From: CAVWDI01 sp963753725
GTDB taxonomy: Bacteria > Chloroflexota > Anaerolineae > Anaerolineales > UBA4823
Direction: 5' to 3'
NCBI GenBank assembly: GCA_963753725.1
Contig: CAVWDI010000001.1
Location: 682,001-746,000, forward strand
DNA: 64,000 nucleotides
Part shown: positions 27,335 through 38,415 of the stretch, piece by piece
How positions within the stretch are numbered: position 1 is the stretch's first letter
Layout of the letters: every line of letters begins with the position of its first letter
Translations under genes and position numbers: made by a program
The notes under the pieces: model-generated
The model's database searches: none
What the model saw: only the letters and a program-made list of their open reading frames with translations
What the model was told of the DNA's origin: nothing

Positions 27335-28075
27335 TTATCTGAATCCCAAACCTCGCTCTTTCATTGAGACAAAATCACTATCACCAATCACCAAATGATC
27401 TAAAACTTCAATGTCTAATAAACGCCCCGCATCAACCAAGGATCGTGTTAAAGTAATATCCTCTGTGCTTGGGTTTGGATCTCCAGTTGGGTGGTTGTGA
27501 ACGACGATAATACTGGCTGCGTTCAATTTTACAGCCTCGGTAAATATCTCGGCCACGCGGACTTGAGAAGAATTAATCGATCCGCGATATAACTCTTCAA
27601 TCTTGATTAATCGATTTCGTGTATCAAGAATTAATACCCATAGTTCCTCTTTATCAAGCGCGCCCATTTTAAACATGACCCTATCAGCCGCATCTTGTGG
27701 ACTGTTAATTTTTGGTTTCTTTTCGGAATCCTCTATACTTATTCTATAGGCCAGTTCAATTGCAGATTTAAGTTGAGCGGCTTTAGCAGGACCAATCCCC
27801 TTTTGTAGTTTTATATCTTCATAAGATGCTCGGTGCAAACCTCGTAAACCCTCGAAAGTTCTAAGTAAGCGGTTACCAATCTGTACGGCATTTTCTCCAG
27901 GTAAACCCGTTCTTATTAATATCGCCAGTAACTCTGCATCTCCGAGACTCCCAGCACCCTTCTTAGCTAATCGTTCACGCGGTCGTTCAGATTCTTTCAG
28001 ATCGGTAATTCGATAACCAGCGTTTTCGTCCTCCACAACCCCTCCCTTTGTCGTCATTTTAATACTAATATACAA
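27335..28075 (-). CDS. radC: RadC-family JAB/MPN domain protein
   Basis: The protein has an N-terminal helix-hairpin-helix-like region (KGIGPAKAAQLKSAIELAYR) and a C-terminal JAMM metalloprotease-like domain with HNHPTGDPNPSTED. RadC homologues are widespread; their function is unclear and DNA-repair evidence is weak. The open frame starts at 28075 (246 residues), but a GGAGG at codons 11-12 is 4 nt before an in-frame GTG at 28036, which may be the true start (MVEDENAGYR... or close to it). Confidence 0.88.
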   Translation of the reverse strand: MYISIKMTTKGGVVEDENAGYRITDLKESERPRERLAKKGAGSLGDAELLAILIRTGLPGENAVQIGNRLLRTFEGLRGLHRASYEDIKLQKGIGPAKAAQLKSAIELAYRISIEDSEKKPKINSPQDAADRVMFKMGALDKEELWVLILDTRNRLIKIEELYRGSINSSQVRVAEIFTEAVKLNAASIIVVHNHPTGDPNPSTEDITLTRSLVDAGRLLDIEVLDHLVIGDSDFVSMKERGLGFR

Positions 28076-28159
28076 TAACTTTCTCGATCAATCAAGCCTT
28101 TTTTAACATTACTAACAATAGAAAAGAATGCTTAAATGATAAAAGTTCACTACATATTA

Positions 28160-28202
28160 TAAAACAACCCCGGATCAGAATGCCATCTGCTTCCAGGGTT
28201 GC
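28160..28202 (-). terminator. Rho-independent terminator of eno
   Basis: On the minus strand GCAACCCTGGA and TCCGGGGTTGT (28164-28202) form an 11-bp stem with two G-U pairs, extended by an inner CAGA/TCTG pairing, and are followed by TTTTATAAT. It starts about 32 nt after the eno stop. Confidence 0.8.
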
Positions 28203-28234
28203 TCTAATTTTAATTGGTTGTCTGTAAGTTAAAT

Positions 28235-29524
28235 TTAGTCTTTAAGTGCTCCCCAACCTGCATACTCAGCTGTGTTCCCCAGTTCCCCTTCAATACGCAG
28301 CAGTTGGTTGTACTTGCTAACCCGATCTGACCTCGCTGGAGCGCCTGTTTTTATTTGACCCATATTCAAAGCTACAACCAGATCCGAGATAGTATTGTCT
28401 TCCGTCTCTCCAGAACGATGTGAAGTCACTGCTCGCCAGCCGGCTCGATGACATATCTCAACGGCCTCAATGGTTTCGGTCAATGAACCTATCTGATTCA
28501 ACTTAACCAGTAAAGCGTTTGCAGCTTTGTCCTTGATCGCACGGCGCACTCTCTCAGGGTTTGTGACCAATAGATCATCGCCGACAATCTGGACTTTATC
28601 GCCAACTTCGCTCACCATCATCTTCCAGCCTTCCCAATCATCTTGTGCGAGTCCATCTTCAATCGATACGATTGGATACTGGTCAACCCATGATTTCCAG
28701 AAAGCGACCATTTCTTCGCTGTTCAATTTTTTACCTTCTTTACGTAGATTATATAATCCGGAATCCTCTTCATAAAACTCTGATGCAGCAGGATCTAGAG
28801 CGATTGCGACCTGTTCACCAGCTTTATACCCTGCTTTATCAATGGCTTCCAAAATTACCTCAACCGCTTCCGAGTTAGCCTTCAGCGATGGAGCGTATCC
28901 ACCTTCATCACCGACCAGAGCGATATATCCGCGTTCCTTTAGGACCGTTTTTAAGGCATGGTAAATCTCTGCGCCCCAACGCAGCCCTTCAGCAAATGAC
29001 TCGGCGCCCAGCGGCATAACCATAAATTCCTGTGCATCCGTCGATTGCCAACCTGTGTGAGCGCCTCCGTTCAGGATATTCATCATTGGTACCGGCAGGA
29101 CATGTGCGTACACTCCACCGATATAACGATAGAGAGGCATTGCTAGAGAATTTGCAGCAGCTTTTGCTACAGCTAAGCTGGTTCCCAAGATGGCATTGGC
29201 GCCTAAATTTGATTTGTTAGGAGTGCCGTCCAATTCCAACATGGCTTGATCGATCGCTTTTTGCCCTACTGCATCCCAACCGATCAGATGATCAGCTATT
29301 TTGTTATTCACATTATCTACTGCTTGAAGGACTCCCTTCCCTAAATAGCGGGATTTGTCGCCATCGCGCAGTTCCAAAGCCTCATGCACACCCGTTGACG
29401 CGCCAGATGGAACGGCAGCCCTGCCATGGCTGCCGTCCAGCAGATAAACATCAACTTCTACTGTGGGATTGCCTCTCGAATCCAGAATTTCCCTTCCAAA
29501 TACATCTTCAATTATCGTATCCAT
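28235..29524 (-). CDS. eno: Enolase
   Basis: A 429-residue enolase that converts 2-phosphoglycerate to phosphoenolpyruvate. It starts MDTIIEDVFGREILDSRGNP and contains the expected GGAHTGWQSTDAQEFMVMP, SIEDGLAQDDW metal-ligand and AVTSHRSGETEDN motifs. I chose ATG at 29524 because GAGGTGAT lies 4-5 nt upstream; a GTG at 29533 is in frame but sits within that ribosome site. pyrG lies 114 bp upstream on the same strand, and a clear terminator follows. Confidence 0.97.
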   Translation of the reverse strand: MDTIIEDVFGREILDSRGNPTVEVDVYLLDGSHGRAAVPSGASTGVHEALELRDGDKSRYLGKGVLQAVDNVNNKIADHLIGWDAVGQKAIDQAMLELDGTPNKSNLGANAILGTSLAVAKAAANSLAMPLYRYIGGVYAHVLPVPMMNILNGGAHTGWQSTDAQEFMVMPLGAESFAEGLRWGAEIYHALKTVLKERGYIALVGDEGGYAPSLKANSEAVEVILEAIDKAGYKAGEQVAIALDPAASEFYEEDSGLYNLRKEGKKLNSEEMVAFWKSWVDQYPIVSIEDGLAQDDWEGWKMMVSEVGDKVQIVGDDLLVTNPERVRRAIKDKAANALLVKLNQIGSLTETIEAVEICHRAGWRAVTSHRSGETEDNTISDLVVALNMGQIKTGAPARSDRVSKYNQLLRIEGELGNTAEYAGWGALKD

Positions 29525-29638
29525 TATGATCACCTCTATTATATATTTTTTAAAGTATCAACCCCACCAAAGTGGGAAACTTTTCCAAAGTTCTAATAAG
29601 ACAGAAAATGACATATATTCTACAAATAAAATCGAAAT

Positions 29639-31307
29639 CTATTCTTTCCGACCAATGGTTTCTTGAACGCTGTTTGCGGTTTCAAATTCCTTTGCAGGCA
29701 GTCCAGCGTGATCCCGGGCGGCTTCGAGGAAGGCGACAAACAACGGATGCGGGCGGTTCGGGCGCGATAAAAACTCGGGGTGGAACTGTGTCCCCAACAT
29801 AAATGGATGATTTTCCAACTCCGCAATTTCAACCAACAGGTTATCCGGGGAAACACCTGGAAATACCATCCCACCTTTAGACAATGTATCTCGATAAGTA
29901 TTATTCAATTCGAACCTGTGCCTGTGGCGTTCTTCCACATAATCTTTCTGATAGGCGCTTTGAGCTTTAGTTCCTGGTTCAAGATGGCAGGGATATAATC
30001 CCAATCTCATAGTGCCTCCCAGGTCTGTTATTGCACGTTGATCTGGCATTAAATCAATGACCGGGTAAGCTGTGGAACGATCAAACTCCGTCGAATTTGG
30101 TTCTTCACTATTCAAAATAAAACGCGCGAATTCAACTACCATTAACTGCATTCCCAGGCACAATCCAAGAAAAGGGACTTTCTTCTCCCGTGCATATCGA
30201 ATCGCCTGGATTTTTCCCTCAATCCCACGACTGCCAAATCCTCCCGGTACGATTATCCCATCCGCCTGCCGGACTTTATCCCAGCTGCGTTCCTTTTCTA
30301 AATCAGAAGACTGAACCCAACTGATGTTTACCTCGATCCCCAAGGCTAACGCAGCATGATCCAGGGCTTCCCTAACGCTGAAATATGCGTCACGTAATTC
30401 TACATATTTACCAACAAGGGCAATTTCAACTTTCGACTTGGAGCGCTTTACTTCACCAATTAATCGCTCCCATTCTTTCCAATCAGGGGCATGCAGATTA
30501 TCCAGACCTAAGCGTTCGACAATCACATCGCCAACGCTGTGCTGTTCTAAAAACAAAGGTACTTCGTATAGAATTGGAGCCGTAACCAATGGTATTACTG
30601 CTCTCGGTTCCACATCACAAAAAAGGGCAATTTTCTCTCTCACTTCTTCAGTTACAGCATAATCAGAGCGTGCTATGATCATATCCGCTGAGATACCGAT
30701 TGAACGTAATTCGCGAACAGAGTGCTGAGTAGGTTTGGTCTTTAATTCACGGCTGGCAGATATATAAGGGAGCCAGGTGACATGAATATACATACAATTT
30801 TCCCGGCCTATATCGGTTCTCATTTGACGCAAAGCCTCTAAGAACGGCAAAGACTCGATATCACCCACTGTACCCCCTACTTCAACCAAGACTATATCGG
30901 CTCCGGTGGTTTTGGTCACCATCCCAATGCGGTGTTTGATTTCATTAGTAATGTGTGGAATAACCTGTATTGTGCCGCCTAAATAGTCTCCGTGACGTTC
31001 CTTTGAAATAACTTCAGCATACACTTGTCCTGTAGTAACATTGCAGACGCTGTTCAAGCTAATATCGATAAAACGTTCGTAGTGGCCTAAATCCAAATCC
31101 GTCTCGGCGCCATCATCGAGCACAAACACTTCTCCGTGCTGGTAGGGACTCATTGTTCCAGGATCAACGTTTATGTAGGGATCTAATTTCTGGAACTCCT
31201 ACATTAAGACCGCGTTCTTTTAAAATTCGGCCAATAGCTGCCGCTGTTACTCCCTTTCCAACTGAACTAACAACGCCACCGGTAAAAAAGATATATTTCG
31301 TTGTCAT
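29639..31307 (-). CDS. pyrG: CTP synthase, frameshifted near codon 38
   Basis: An ATG at 31307 after an AGAGGA ribosome site starts MTTKYIFFTGGVVSSVGKGV, the CTP-synthase P-loop. The frame is lost near 31192-31196: read on, it stops at about 31163, whereas one base over it continues QKLDPYINVDPGTMSPYQHG as expected and runs to 29639. An extra base in GTTCCAG explains the break. The repaired protein is about 555 residues with the class I glutaminase triad (Cys in FLGLCLGMQ; His and Glu in QFHPEF). It makes CTP from UTP and glutamine. The frameshift is almost certainly a sequence error. Confidence 0.95.
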
Positions 31308-31387
31308 AAGTAATTCCTCTTTTTCAAGCATTCGAGGATTGTTTTACCCGGCTGTGAGTTTACCATAGTTATAAATCCTTGTGGTTG

Positions 31388-31432
31388 AAAATTCTTAAAA
31401 AGAATACATAAAATTCAAAATTTAAGAATTTT
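31388..31432. repeat. AT-rich inverted repeat between pyrG and pth
   Basis: AAAATTCTT (31388-31396) and AAGAATTTT (31424-31432) are perfect 9-bp arms; AAGAAT at 31400-31405 is an alternative partner for the first arm. The repeat lies in the 252-bp gap between the divergent pyrG and pth genes, where both promoters must be. Otherwise I see nothing definite in this gap. Confidence 0.35.
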
Positions 31433-31559
31433 AATTCTCTTTATTCAAAATTTAATCACACCATAATTTGACCCTCTTCGTTCTCCGTGTTAAACTAAAC
31501 GATTGGCTTAATATTTGTCGTAGGTCTTTTATGGATTTGACGGTAATTCGGATTTTCAA

Positions 31560-32207
31560 ATGTCCAAAGAGAATAATATTCTAAACATCCTCTCGATTTT
31601 TAAACGAGAAAAAGAAACAAACGCGAACAACTTCTATTTGATCGCTGGTTTAGGCAATCCTGGTAAGGATTACAAAAACAATCGGCACAATATTGGATTT
31701 ATGCTCTTAAACTTTTTTGCAGAAAGACAGCGAGAGGATTTCTCTAGAATCGAAAGTAATGCATTGGTAACAAAAACGAATTATGGTAACAAACGTCTGC
31801 TATTGGTTAAACCACAGGGTTTCATGAACCGTTCCGGGCAGGCAGTTGGATCGTTAGTCAAATACTATAAAATACCTCATGAACAAATTTTGATTATTTA
31901 TGATGATGTCGATTTATCTCTTGGTCAGATACGAATTCGTCCATTTGGCGGGTCAGGTGGTCACAAAGGAATATCATCAATCATTGATCGTTTGGGTACT
32001 GACATGTTCCCCCGAATGAGATTAGGTATTGGACGTCCACCAGGAAAGAAAAACGCGGCTGCATATGTTCTCCAGGATTTTTCCACTTCAGAGATGGAAA
32101 CTGTCGAATTTATGTTAATTCGAGCGATAGATGCTTTGGATGAATACCTGACCAATGGATTAGAAGCCGCAATGAATAAATATAACGTCTCCGAAGATAT
32201 CCAATAA
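31560..32207 (+). CDS. pth: Peptidyl-tRNA hydrolase
   Basis: This 215-residue protein recycles tRNA from dropped-off peptidyl-tRNA. It carries LIAGLGNPGKDY, NNRHNIGF (catalytic His), KPQGFMNRSGQAV and YDDVDLSLGQIRIRPFGGSGGHKG. The first about 23 residues, before the conserved fold, are an extension not seen in most Pth proteins; a downstream start cannot be excluded but no ribosome site supports one. mfd starts 8 bp after its stop, an arrangement seen in many bacteria. Confidence 0.95.
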   Translation: MSKENNILNILSIFKREKETNANNFYLIAGLGNPGKDYKNNRHNIGFMLLNFFAERQREDFSRIESNALVTKTNYGNKRLLLVKPQGFMNRSGQAVGSLVKYYKIPHEQILIIYDDVDLSLGQIRIRPFGGSGGHKGISSIIDRLGTDMFPRMRLGIGRPPGKKNAAAYVLQDFSTSEMETVEFMLIRAIDALDEYLTNGLEAAMNKYNVSEDIQ

Positions 32208-32215
32208 GTAAGATC

Positions 32216-35200
32216 ATGGGTTTAGAAGTTCTTATCAATTGTATCGCTGAGAACAGCGTATATATTAATAACCACCTCAAAGCGGGGTCATCTCCTGCCT
32301 CTATGGGATTGCAGCGATCCGCTCGATTACCTGTCCTGTCAGCTCTCCTTAAGGAATTAAATCGTCCTATTGTTTTAGTGACCGACCGTATGGACCATGC
32401 CCTCTCACTCATTGAAGAAATGGGGATATTGGCGCCAAATTCAAATCTAAAACTTTTCCCTGAACCCGAACCATTATTTTACGAAGATGCACCCTGGAGT
32501 GACACCACCCGCCTGGATCGACTATTAGCAATTACAGATCTGGCGGCTTACCATCAGAGGGGAACCGAAGTTGTAAAACCTCCAACTTTGATCATCGCTC
32601 CTGCGCGAGCAATAATGGTTCGTACTGTTCCAAAGGATGAGTTTATAGATAAATCTCACATATTAAAAGCAAATCAAGAGATTTACTTTGACGAATTTAT
32701 AACTAATTGTATTTATCTCGGATATGAAAATGTTACGACAGTAGTCACACCTAATCAAATTGCACGCCGGGGAGGCATATTAGATATTTGGCCGCCAGCT
32801 GAGGCCCTTCCTGTTCGACTTGAATTTTTTGGAAATGAGATCGAGACAGTGCGCCGTTTTGACCCAAATACTCAAAGGTCACTCAAACAGAATAATAAAA
32901 ACAATCAAGATCATGTACTCGTTACTCCAGACGCGAGAGTATATTTGTTCAGCGAAAAATATACATGAGGAAAATAATTCTGATTGTTCTGAATTCTATA
33001 TACCACTGCTGCATAAAAATACTGCAAGTTTTCTAGATTACCTTCCTGAAAATGGATTGGTTGTGATCTACGATCGTCAGACTCTTGAGGATACAGTTTA
33101 TGATATTGAGGAGCAGGCAGTTGGGCTGCGACAGGAATATATACAAAACGGAAATCTAAACCAGGATTATCCACCCCCTTATATAACCTGGGCAGAAATT
33201 CAAGAAGTTATTGAAACACATCAAACGCTCGATCTTGGACCACAAACAACAGCAAATCATTCAATTGATACTCCAAAGAACTTAGATCCAAACCAATCAA
33301 ATTCCAAGTTGTCTGACCAATTTTCACCAGGACCGCGATTTGGGGGTCGATTAAAACAGGTGATGGAGCATCTTTTGAAAGGGTCCAGGGCTGGTGATGA
33401 CCAGGTAATCGTGTCACGACACGCTGCGCGGCTGGAAGGTCTTTGGGATGAACAGCATTTTTTATCTAAAAACGATAAACCGCTCTTCATTGAGGGCAGT
33501 TTGACCGAAGGATGGATATTCCGCCCAGACAAATGCCCCACAGTTCATCTACTCACAGATGGAGAAATTTTTGGTTGGAAGAGACCCGAACATCGCCAAC
33601 GCGCGCGACCAATTGCAGAAGCGCCCGAAGCGTCATACGCTGACCTTCAACCAGGTGATTGGGTCGTCCATATTGATCATGGTATCGGTCAATATCAGGG
33701 ATTAGTAGAAAGAAATGTGGATGGATTACAGCGCGAGTATCTTACTATTGAATATGAGGGCGAAGCTCAATTATTTGTTCCGGTATACCAGGCTGATCGA
33801 TTAACCCGTTATATCGGTCCAGATAAACGTCAGCCACACAAAAATCGACTGGGTGGCGCTGAATGGGGCAACACGAAGAGCAACGTTAAGAAGGCCATTG
33901 AAAAGGTGGCTGATGATTTGCTCTTGCTTTACGCTCAAAGAAGTGAGGTTAAAGGTTTCTCTTTCAGCCCAGATTCTGCCTGGCAGCATGAATTAGAGAC
34001 GAGTTTCCCCTACATCGAAACCGAAGATCAGGTCCGAGTTTTATCTGAAGTAAAACAGGATATGCAGATTGCACGCCCTATGGACCGACTCATTTGTGGT
34101 GATGTAGGTTATGGAAAAACCGAGGTCGCTTTGCGCGTCTGCGTTTAAAGCAGTATTGGATGGTAAGCAAGTCGCAATCTTGGTCCCAACTACAGTACTA
34201 GCACAGCAACATTTCTATACCTTCACGCAGCGATTGGCAACTTTTCCGGTTGAAGTAGAGATGTTATCCCGATTCCGCACAACACAACAGCAAAAAGAGA
34301 TCATTTATCGATTGGAAGCGGGCATCATTGATATTGTTATCGGAACCCATCGCCTTTTCTCACAAGATGTTAAATTCAAAGATTTAGGTTTGTTGATTAT
34401 CGATGAAGAGCAACGCTTCGGAGTAACCCACAAGGAAACTTTAAAAAAAATGAGAACCGAGGTAGATGTTCTGACCATGACAGCAACACCAATCCCTCGC
34501 ACACTCTATATGGCGCTCAGTGGTATCCGGGATATTTCCACAATCAACACCCCGCCGGAAGAGAGACTGCCGGTTGTCACTCATGTTGGTCCCTATTCAA
34601 TTCGTTTGGTGCGGCAGGCGGTTTTGAGAGAATTGGAACGCGGGGGGCAGGTCTTCTTCGTCCATAATCGAGTTCACACGATAGATGCGATGGCAAACCA
34701 CTTGAATCATTCGATTCCGGAAGCACGCATAGGAATTGCTCACGGTCAAATGCATGAATCAGAACTTTCAAAGCGGATGGAACAATTTACAGCTGGTGAG
34801 ATTGATGTATTATTGAGTACTTCAATCATTAAATCGGGCCTCGATATCCCAAATGCAAACACTTTGATCGTTGACCGCGCGGATACTTTTGGTCTTTCAC
34901 AACTCTATCAGTTGCGCGGTCGCGTGGGAAGAGGCGCTCAACGTGCATTCGCTTATTTTTTCCGACACAGACGCAAACTACCCACCCTGGATGGTCGTCA
35001 GAGATTGGAAACAATTGCCGAAAACACGCAATTGGGGGCAGGTTTTTCAATCGCCATGCGTGATCTAGAGATACGAGGCGCTGGTGATATCCTGGGAACT
35101 CGCCAACACGGACACATTGCTGCAGTCGGGTTCCACTTGTATACTCGCTTGCTCGGGGAAGCAGTCCGCAAAATTCGTAATGATGAGGTTCTCCCTAGCA

Positions 35201-35682
35201 TTTTCCAAGACACGCTGTACGAGACAAGGTTATTTTCCAGCAACGTGGATTTACCTTTACCAATAAATATTCCAGCAGAATATGTTCCAGACAAATCCAT
35301 CCGTCTTGGATTGTACAGGCGTTTAGCAGGGGTAAAATCTTTTGATGAAGTAAATGCAATGTTCGAGGAGTTCACGGATCGCTTTGGCACACCTCCAACA
35401 ACAGTGCGCAATCTTTTTTTTCAATTGGAAGTGAAATTGTATTGTGAGCAAATTGGTTTATCAACTCTTACAACGGAAAATGGCCAAATCGTTATGCGCT
35501 ATCAGGATGAAGAAATCCCTCAAAACTTACCAGATCTTGGGGGTCTTGTCCGGATAGGGAAAACCGCCTTATGGATGCCTTTTAAATCCAACTCCGATTG
35601 GAGAAGTAAACTTATGACGGTTCTGCACAAAATCAGCGACGAACAATTTATTACTAAAAATAGAGTAACAATTAATTACTAA
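32216..35682 (+). CDS. mfd: Transcription-repair coupling factor Mfd, two frameshifts
   Basis: Three overlapping frames together encode a full Mfd of about 1150 residues. The first covers the UvrB-like domains 1-2; the break is at the A5 run 32955-32959 (one A too many, giving SENIHEENN when removed). The second covers the RNA-polymerase-interaction domain (PGDWVVHIDHGIGQYQGL) and the Walker A motif GDVGYGKTEVA, and breaks in GCGCGTC at 34132-34138. The third has LIIDEEQRFGVTHKE, TATPIPRTLYMALSG and the C-terminal regulatory domain. Mfd removes stalled RNA polymerase and recruits UvrA. Both breaks are single extra bases, best explained as sequence errors. Confidence 0.93.
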
Positions 35683-35712
35683 CCCACAATCTCCGATTTA
35701 TTATTTATAACT

Positions 35713-36339
35713 ATGTTTCCCCCTGGAATCCCCGTTTCAAAACGAATATTTGATTTTATCGCCACATCCCTTGGTTTGATACTGATCTCACCAATCCTAT
35801 TAATTTTGAGTTTAGGTATCTGGATTTCACTCGGATCACCAATCATTTTTCGGCAAAAACGACCTGGTTACCTATCGATGCCGTTCTGGATTTACAAATT
35901 CCGCACAATGACGGATAAACGTGGTGAGAATGGATACTTACTTCCGGACGCCGAACGTATCACCCCTTTCGGCCATTTTTTGCGTACGACCAGTTTGGAT
36001 GAACTTCCTGAACTCCTGAATATAATCCGTGGTGAAATGAGTTTGGTTGGACCCAGACCACTGTTATTGGATTATCTGACCAGATACTCTTCTGAACAAA
36101 TCCGTCGTCATGATGTACTTCCAGGAATCTCCGGTTGGGCTCAAATACATGGTCGTAACCTTATCACCTGGGAGGATAAATTCCGCTATGATGTATGGTA
36201 TGTTGATAATTGGACATTCTGGCTGGACATTAAAATTTTGTCAATTACCTTTTGGAAGGTATTAAAACGAGAAGGTATCAATCAGCCGGGACACGCAACA
36301 GCAGAAGAATTCCTCGGTGAAAATCATCATTCCGAATAA
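35713..36339 (+). CDS. PglC-like polyprenyl-phosphate phosphosugar transferase
   Basis: The 208-residue protein is a small monotopic phosphoglycosyl transferase: one N-terminal re-entrant helix (RIFDFIATSLGLILISPILL), then the catalytic domain with the DE dyad in TSLDELPELLNIIRGEMSLV and the PGT signature SLVGPRPLL. Its size matches PglC rather than the five-span WbaP/WcaJ enzymes. It transfers a phosphosugar from a UDP-sugar to undecaprenyl phosphate at the membrane, the first step of glycan assembly. It opens the sugar operon; E1 alpha starts 39 bp downstream. Confidence 0.92.
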   Translation: MFPPGIPVSKRIFDFIATSLGLILISPILLILSLGIWISLGSPIIFRQKRPGYLSMPFWIYKFRTMTDKRGENGYLLPDAERITPFGHFLRTTSLDELPELLNIIRGEMSLVGPRPLLLDYLTRYSSEQIRRHDVLPGISGWAQIHGRNLITWEDKFRYDVWYVDNWTFWLDIKILSITFWKVLKREGINQPGHATAEEFLGENHHSE

Positions 36340-36378
36340 CCAGGATAAACATGCATACAGGTCGATTCAAAAAGATTT

Positions 36379-37332
36379 ATGCTATACTCCACCGATATGC
36401 CGACGGATGCACAACTCTACGAACAATTGGTGCAAATACGCTTTTTTGAAGAAACTGTGCTCACCAATTTTTCAAAAGGTTTATTTTTCGGGACAACCCA
36501 TTCATGTATTGGTCAGGAAGCCAACGCAGTGGGTGTTATTAATAACATCCAACACGATGATATCGTCCTCAGCAACCACCGCAGCCACGGGCATTTCCTG
36601 GCATACGGTGGTGATTCACGATCATTATTCGCAGAACTGATGGGAAGATCAACTGGCGTTGTTGGAGGACGGGGCGGCACCCAACATTTGCATTGGAAGA
36701 ATTTTTACTCCAATGGTATCCAGGGAGGAATTCTACCAATCGCCACCGGATTAGCTCTTGCGGAGAAGCTCAAAGCGAAAAACACGATTGTGATCGTCTT
36801 TTTAGGTGACGGTACTCTTGGGGAAGGAATTGTATATGAATCTCTGAATATGGCATCTTTATGGAAAGTTCCGATTTTATTTGTTTTGGAGAATAACCGA
36901 ATTGCACAGACCACTCCCATAGAAAAGGCTGTCGCGGGTGATATTAAGATGCGCTTTAATTCATTCGATATCCCAGCTGAAGACATCGAATCCAGCGATG
37001 TAATAGAAATTTCACAGCTCGCAAACAAACTAATAAAAGAAGTCAGGTTTTCAATTTCGCCTCGTGCCATAATCATTCACACCAATCAATTCGGACCTCA
37101 TTCAAAAGGAGACGACACTCGGGACAATGATGAAATCCTTCGGATGCGCATGGAACATGATCCCATTCAAATTCAAGGGCAAAGGCTGGATATCAACACT
37201 AGGAATTCAATCTCTACCCGGATCGAGCGTGAGATTCAAAAAGCGTTTAATGAGGCTCTGGATGATCCATTTCCAGAGCCTGAGAAAGAATTTGCTTTAA
37301 GATTCGCCATCGATGGTAATCCAGTTCAATGA
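36379..37332 (+). CDS. 2-oxoacid dehydrogenase E1 alpha subunit (ThDP-dependent)
   Basis: A 317-residue E1 alpha subunit of the pyruvate/acetoin/branched-chain dehydrogenase type. The thiamine diphosphate motif runs from GDGTLGEG (about residue 142) to ENNRIAQTTP, and NHRSHGHFLAYGG is the usual region of inter-subunit contact. It decarboxylates a 2-oxoacid and reductively acylates a lipoyl domain. Its stop overlaps the start of E1 beta (ATGA), so the two are coupled. Position between a phosphosugar transferase and a lipoyl/acyltransferase fusion suggests it supplies acyl groups for sugars instead of for central metabolism. ATG at 36379 or 36397 may be the start. Confidence 0.92.
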   Translation: MLYSTDMPTDAQLYEQLVQIRFFEETVLTNFSKGLFFGTTHSCIGQEANAVGVINNIQHDDIVLSNHRSHGHFLAYGGDSRSLFAELMGRSTGVVGGRGGTQHLHWKNFYSNGIQGGILPIATGLALAEKLKAKNTIVIVFLGDGTLGEGIVYESLNMASLWKVPILFVLENNRIAQTTPIEKAVAGDIKMRFNSFDIPAEDIESSDVIEISQLANKLIKEVRFSISPRAIIIHTNQFGPHSKGDDTRDNDEILRMRMEHDPIQIQGQRLDINTRNSISTRIEREIQKAFNEALDDPFPEPEKEFALRFAIDGNPVQ

Positions 37333-38375
37333 GAACGATTTTAGATAACCTTAATATTGCGCTCCATGACGCAATGCATTGCGATGATCGGGTAATTGTC
37401 CTGGGTGAGGATATTCTGGATCCATACGGCGGTGCGTTTAAGGTAACGCGCGGCTTATCTGATAGATTCCCGGAACGAGTGATTACTACTCCAATCTCTG
37501 AAGCAGGCATCGTTGGTGTGGCAACCGGATTGGGATTAGCCGGGTTTCTACCAATTGTTGAAATCATGTTCGGCGATTTTTTGACACTGGTGAGCGACCA
37601 GGTCATTAACCATGCTTCGAAATTTCGTTGGATGTATAATGATCAGGTGCGTGTTCCGATTGTGATCCGAACACCCATGGGAGGTAGAAGAGGATATGGT
37701 CCGACCCACAGTCAGACATTAGAGAAGCTCTTTCTAGGAGTGCCAGGTCTGCAAGTATTAGCGCCCTGCCCAATTGGAAATCCGGGAAAGCTGCTGAACT
37801 ATGCAGTCTTTAATTGTGAAGATCCAGTACTTTTTTTGGAAAACAAGCTTTTATATGCACTACCATCAGATAAATACCTGGATTCGAAAGAATTAATTAT
37901 CCGCGAAATTGATCCCCAACCTGATATTGACCTACCCGATATGCTGCATCCTGAAATTTCGGACAGGCCACAGACCTACTCAATGGCAGTCCGAGATGCT
38001 CCGCATGTATCAATAACTATCGCTGCTTATGGTCATATGGTTGAATATGCGCAGCAGGCTATTATCGACCTGGCTTATGAAGATGAAATTTTCTGTGAGG
38101 TAATTATCCCTACCCAGTTAACTCCCTGGAAACTCGATCCGATATTTACTTCTGTCAAAAAAACAGGCCGATTAATTGTAATTGAAGAAGGAACCAAGAG
38201 TCTCGGTTGGGGAGCAGAGATCGTCGCTCAGGTGAGTGAACAACCAGATGTAAACGTAAAAAATATTAGAAGAGTAGCCTCACTAGAATATCCAATTCCT
38301 GCCAGTGAACCACTTAAATCCGCAATGCTGCCAGGAAAAAATCAAATTAAAGAAGTCGCAAAATCAATCATCTAA
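37329..38375 (+). CDS. 2-oxoacid dehydrogenase E1 beta subunit
   Basis: A 348-residue E1 beta subunit with the transketolase-pyrimidine fold: VIVLGEDILDPYGGAFKVTRG, ITTPISEAGIVGVATGLGLA (catalytic Glu) and RTPMGGRRGYGPTHSQ. The C-terminal half has the transketolase C-domain pattern (RLIVIEEGTKSLGWGAEIVA). It pairs with the overlapping E1 alpha gene. The lipoyl/acyltransferase gene follows 40 bp later. No gene for an ordinary E2 or for an E3 dihydrolipoyl dehydrogenase is present in the window. Confidence 0.92.
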   Translation: MRTILDNLNIALHDAMHCDDRVIVLGEDILDPYGGAFKVTRGLSDRFPERVITTPISEAGIVGVATGLGLAGFLPIVEIMFGDFLTLVSDQVINHASKFRWMYNDQVRVPIVIRTPMGGRRGYGPTHSQTLEKLFLGVPGLQVLAPCPIGNPGKLLNYAVFNCEDPVLFLENKLLYALPSDKYLDSKELIIREIDPQPDIDLPDMLHPEISDRPQTYSMAVRDAPHVSITIAAYGHMVEYAQQAIIDLAYEDEIFCEVIIPTQLTPWKLDPIFTSVKKTGRLIVIEEGTKSLGWGAEIVAQVSEQPDVNVKNIRRVASLEYPIPASEPLKSAMLPGKNQIKEVAKSII

Positions 38376-38415
38376 CCAATACCAGACAAAAACGCTTTTA
38401 TAAAGGAAAACCAAA

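Noticed and set aside
32216..35682. Mfd as three separate genes or a split helicase system
   Set aside because: The pieces join in order into one standard Mfd with single-base corrections.
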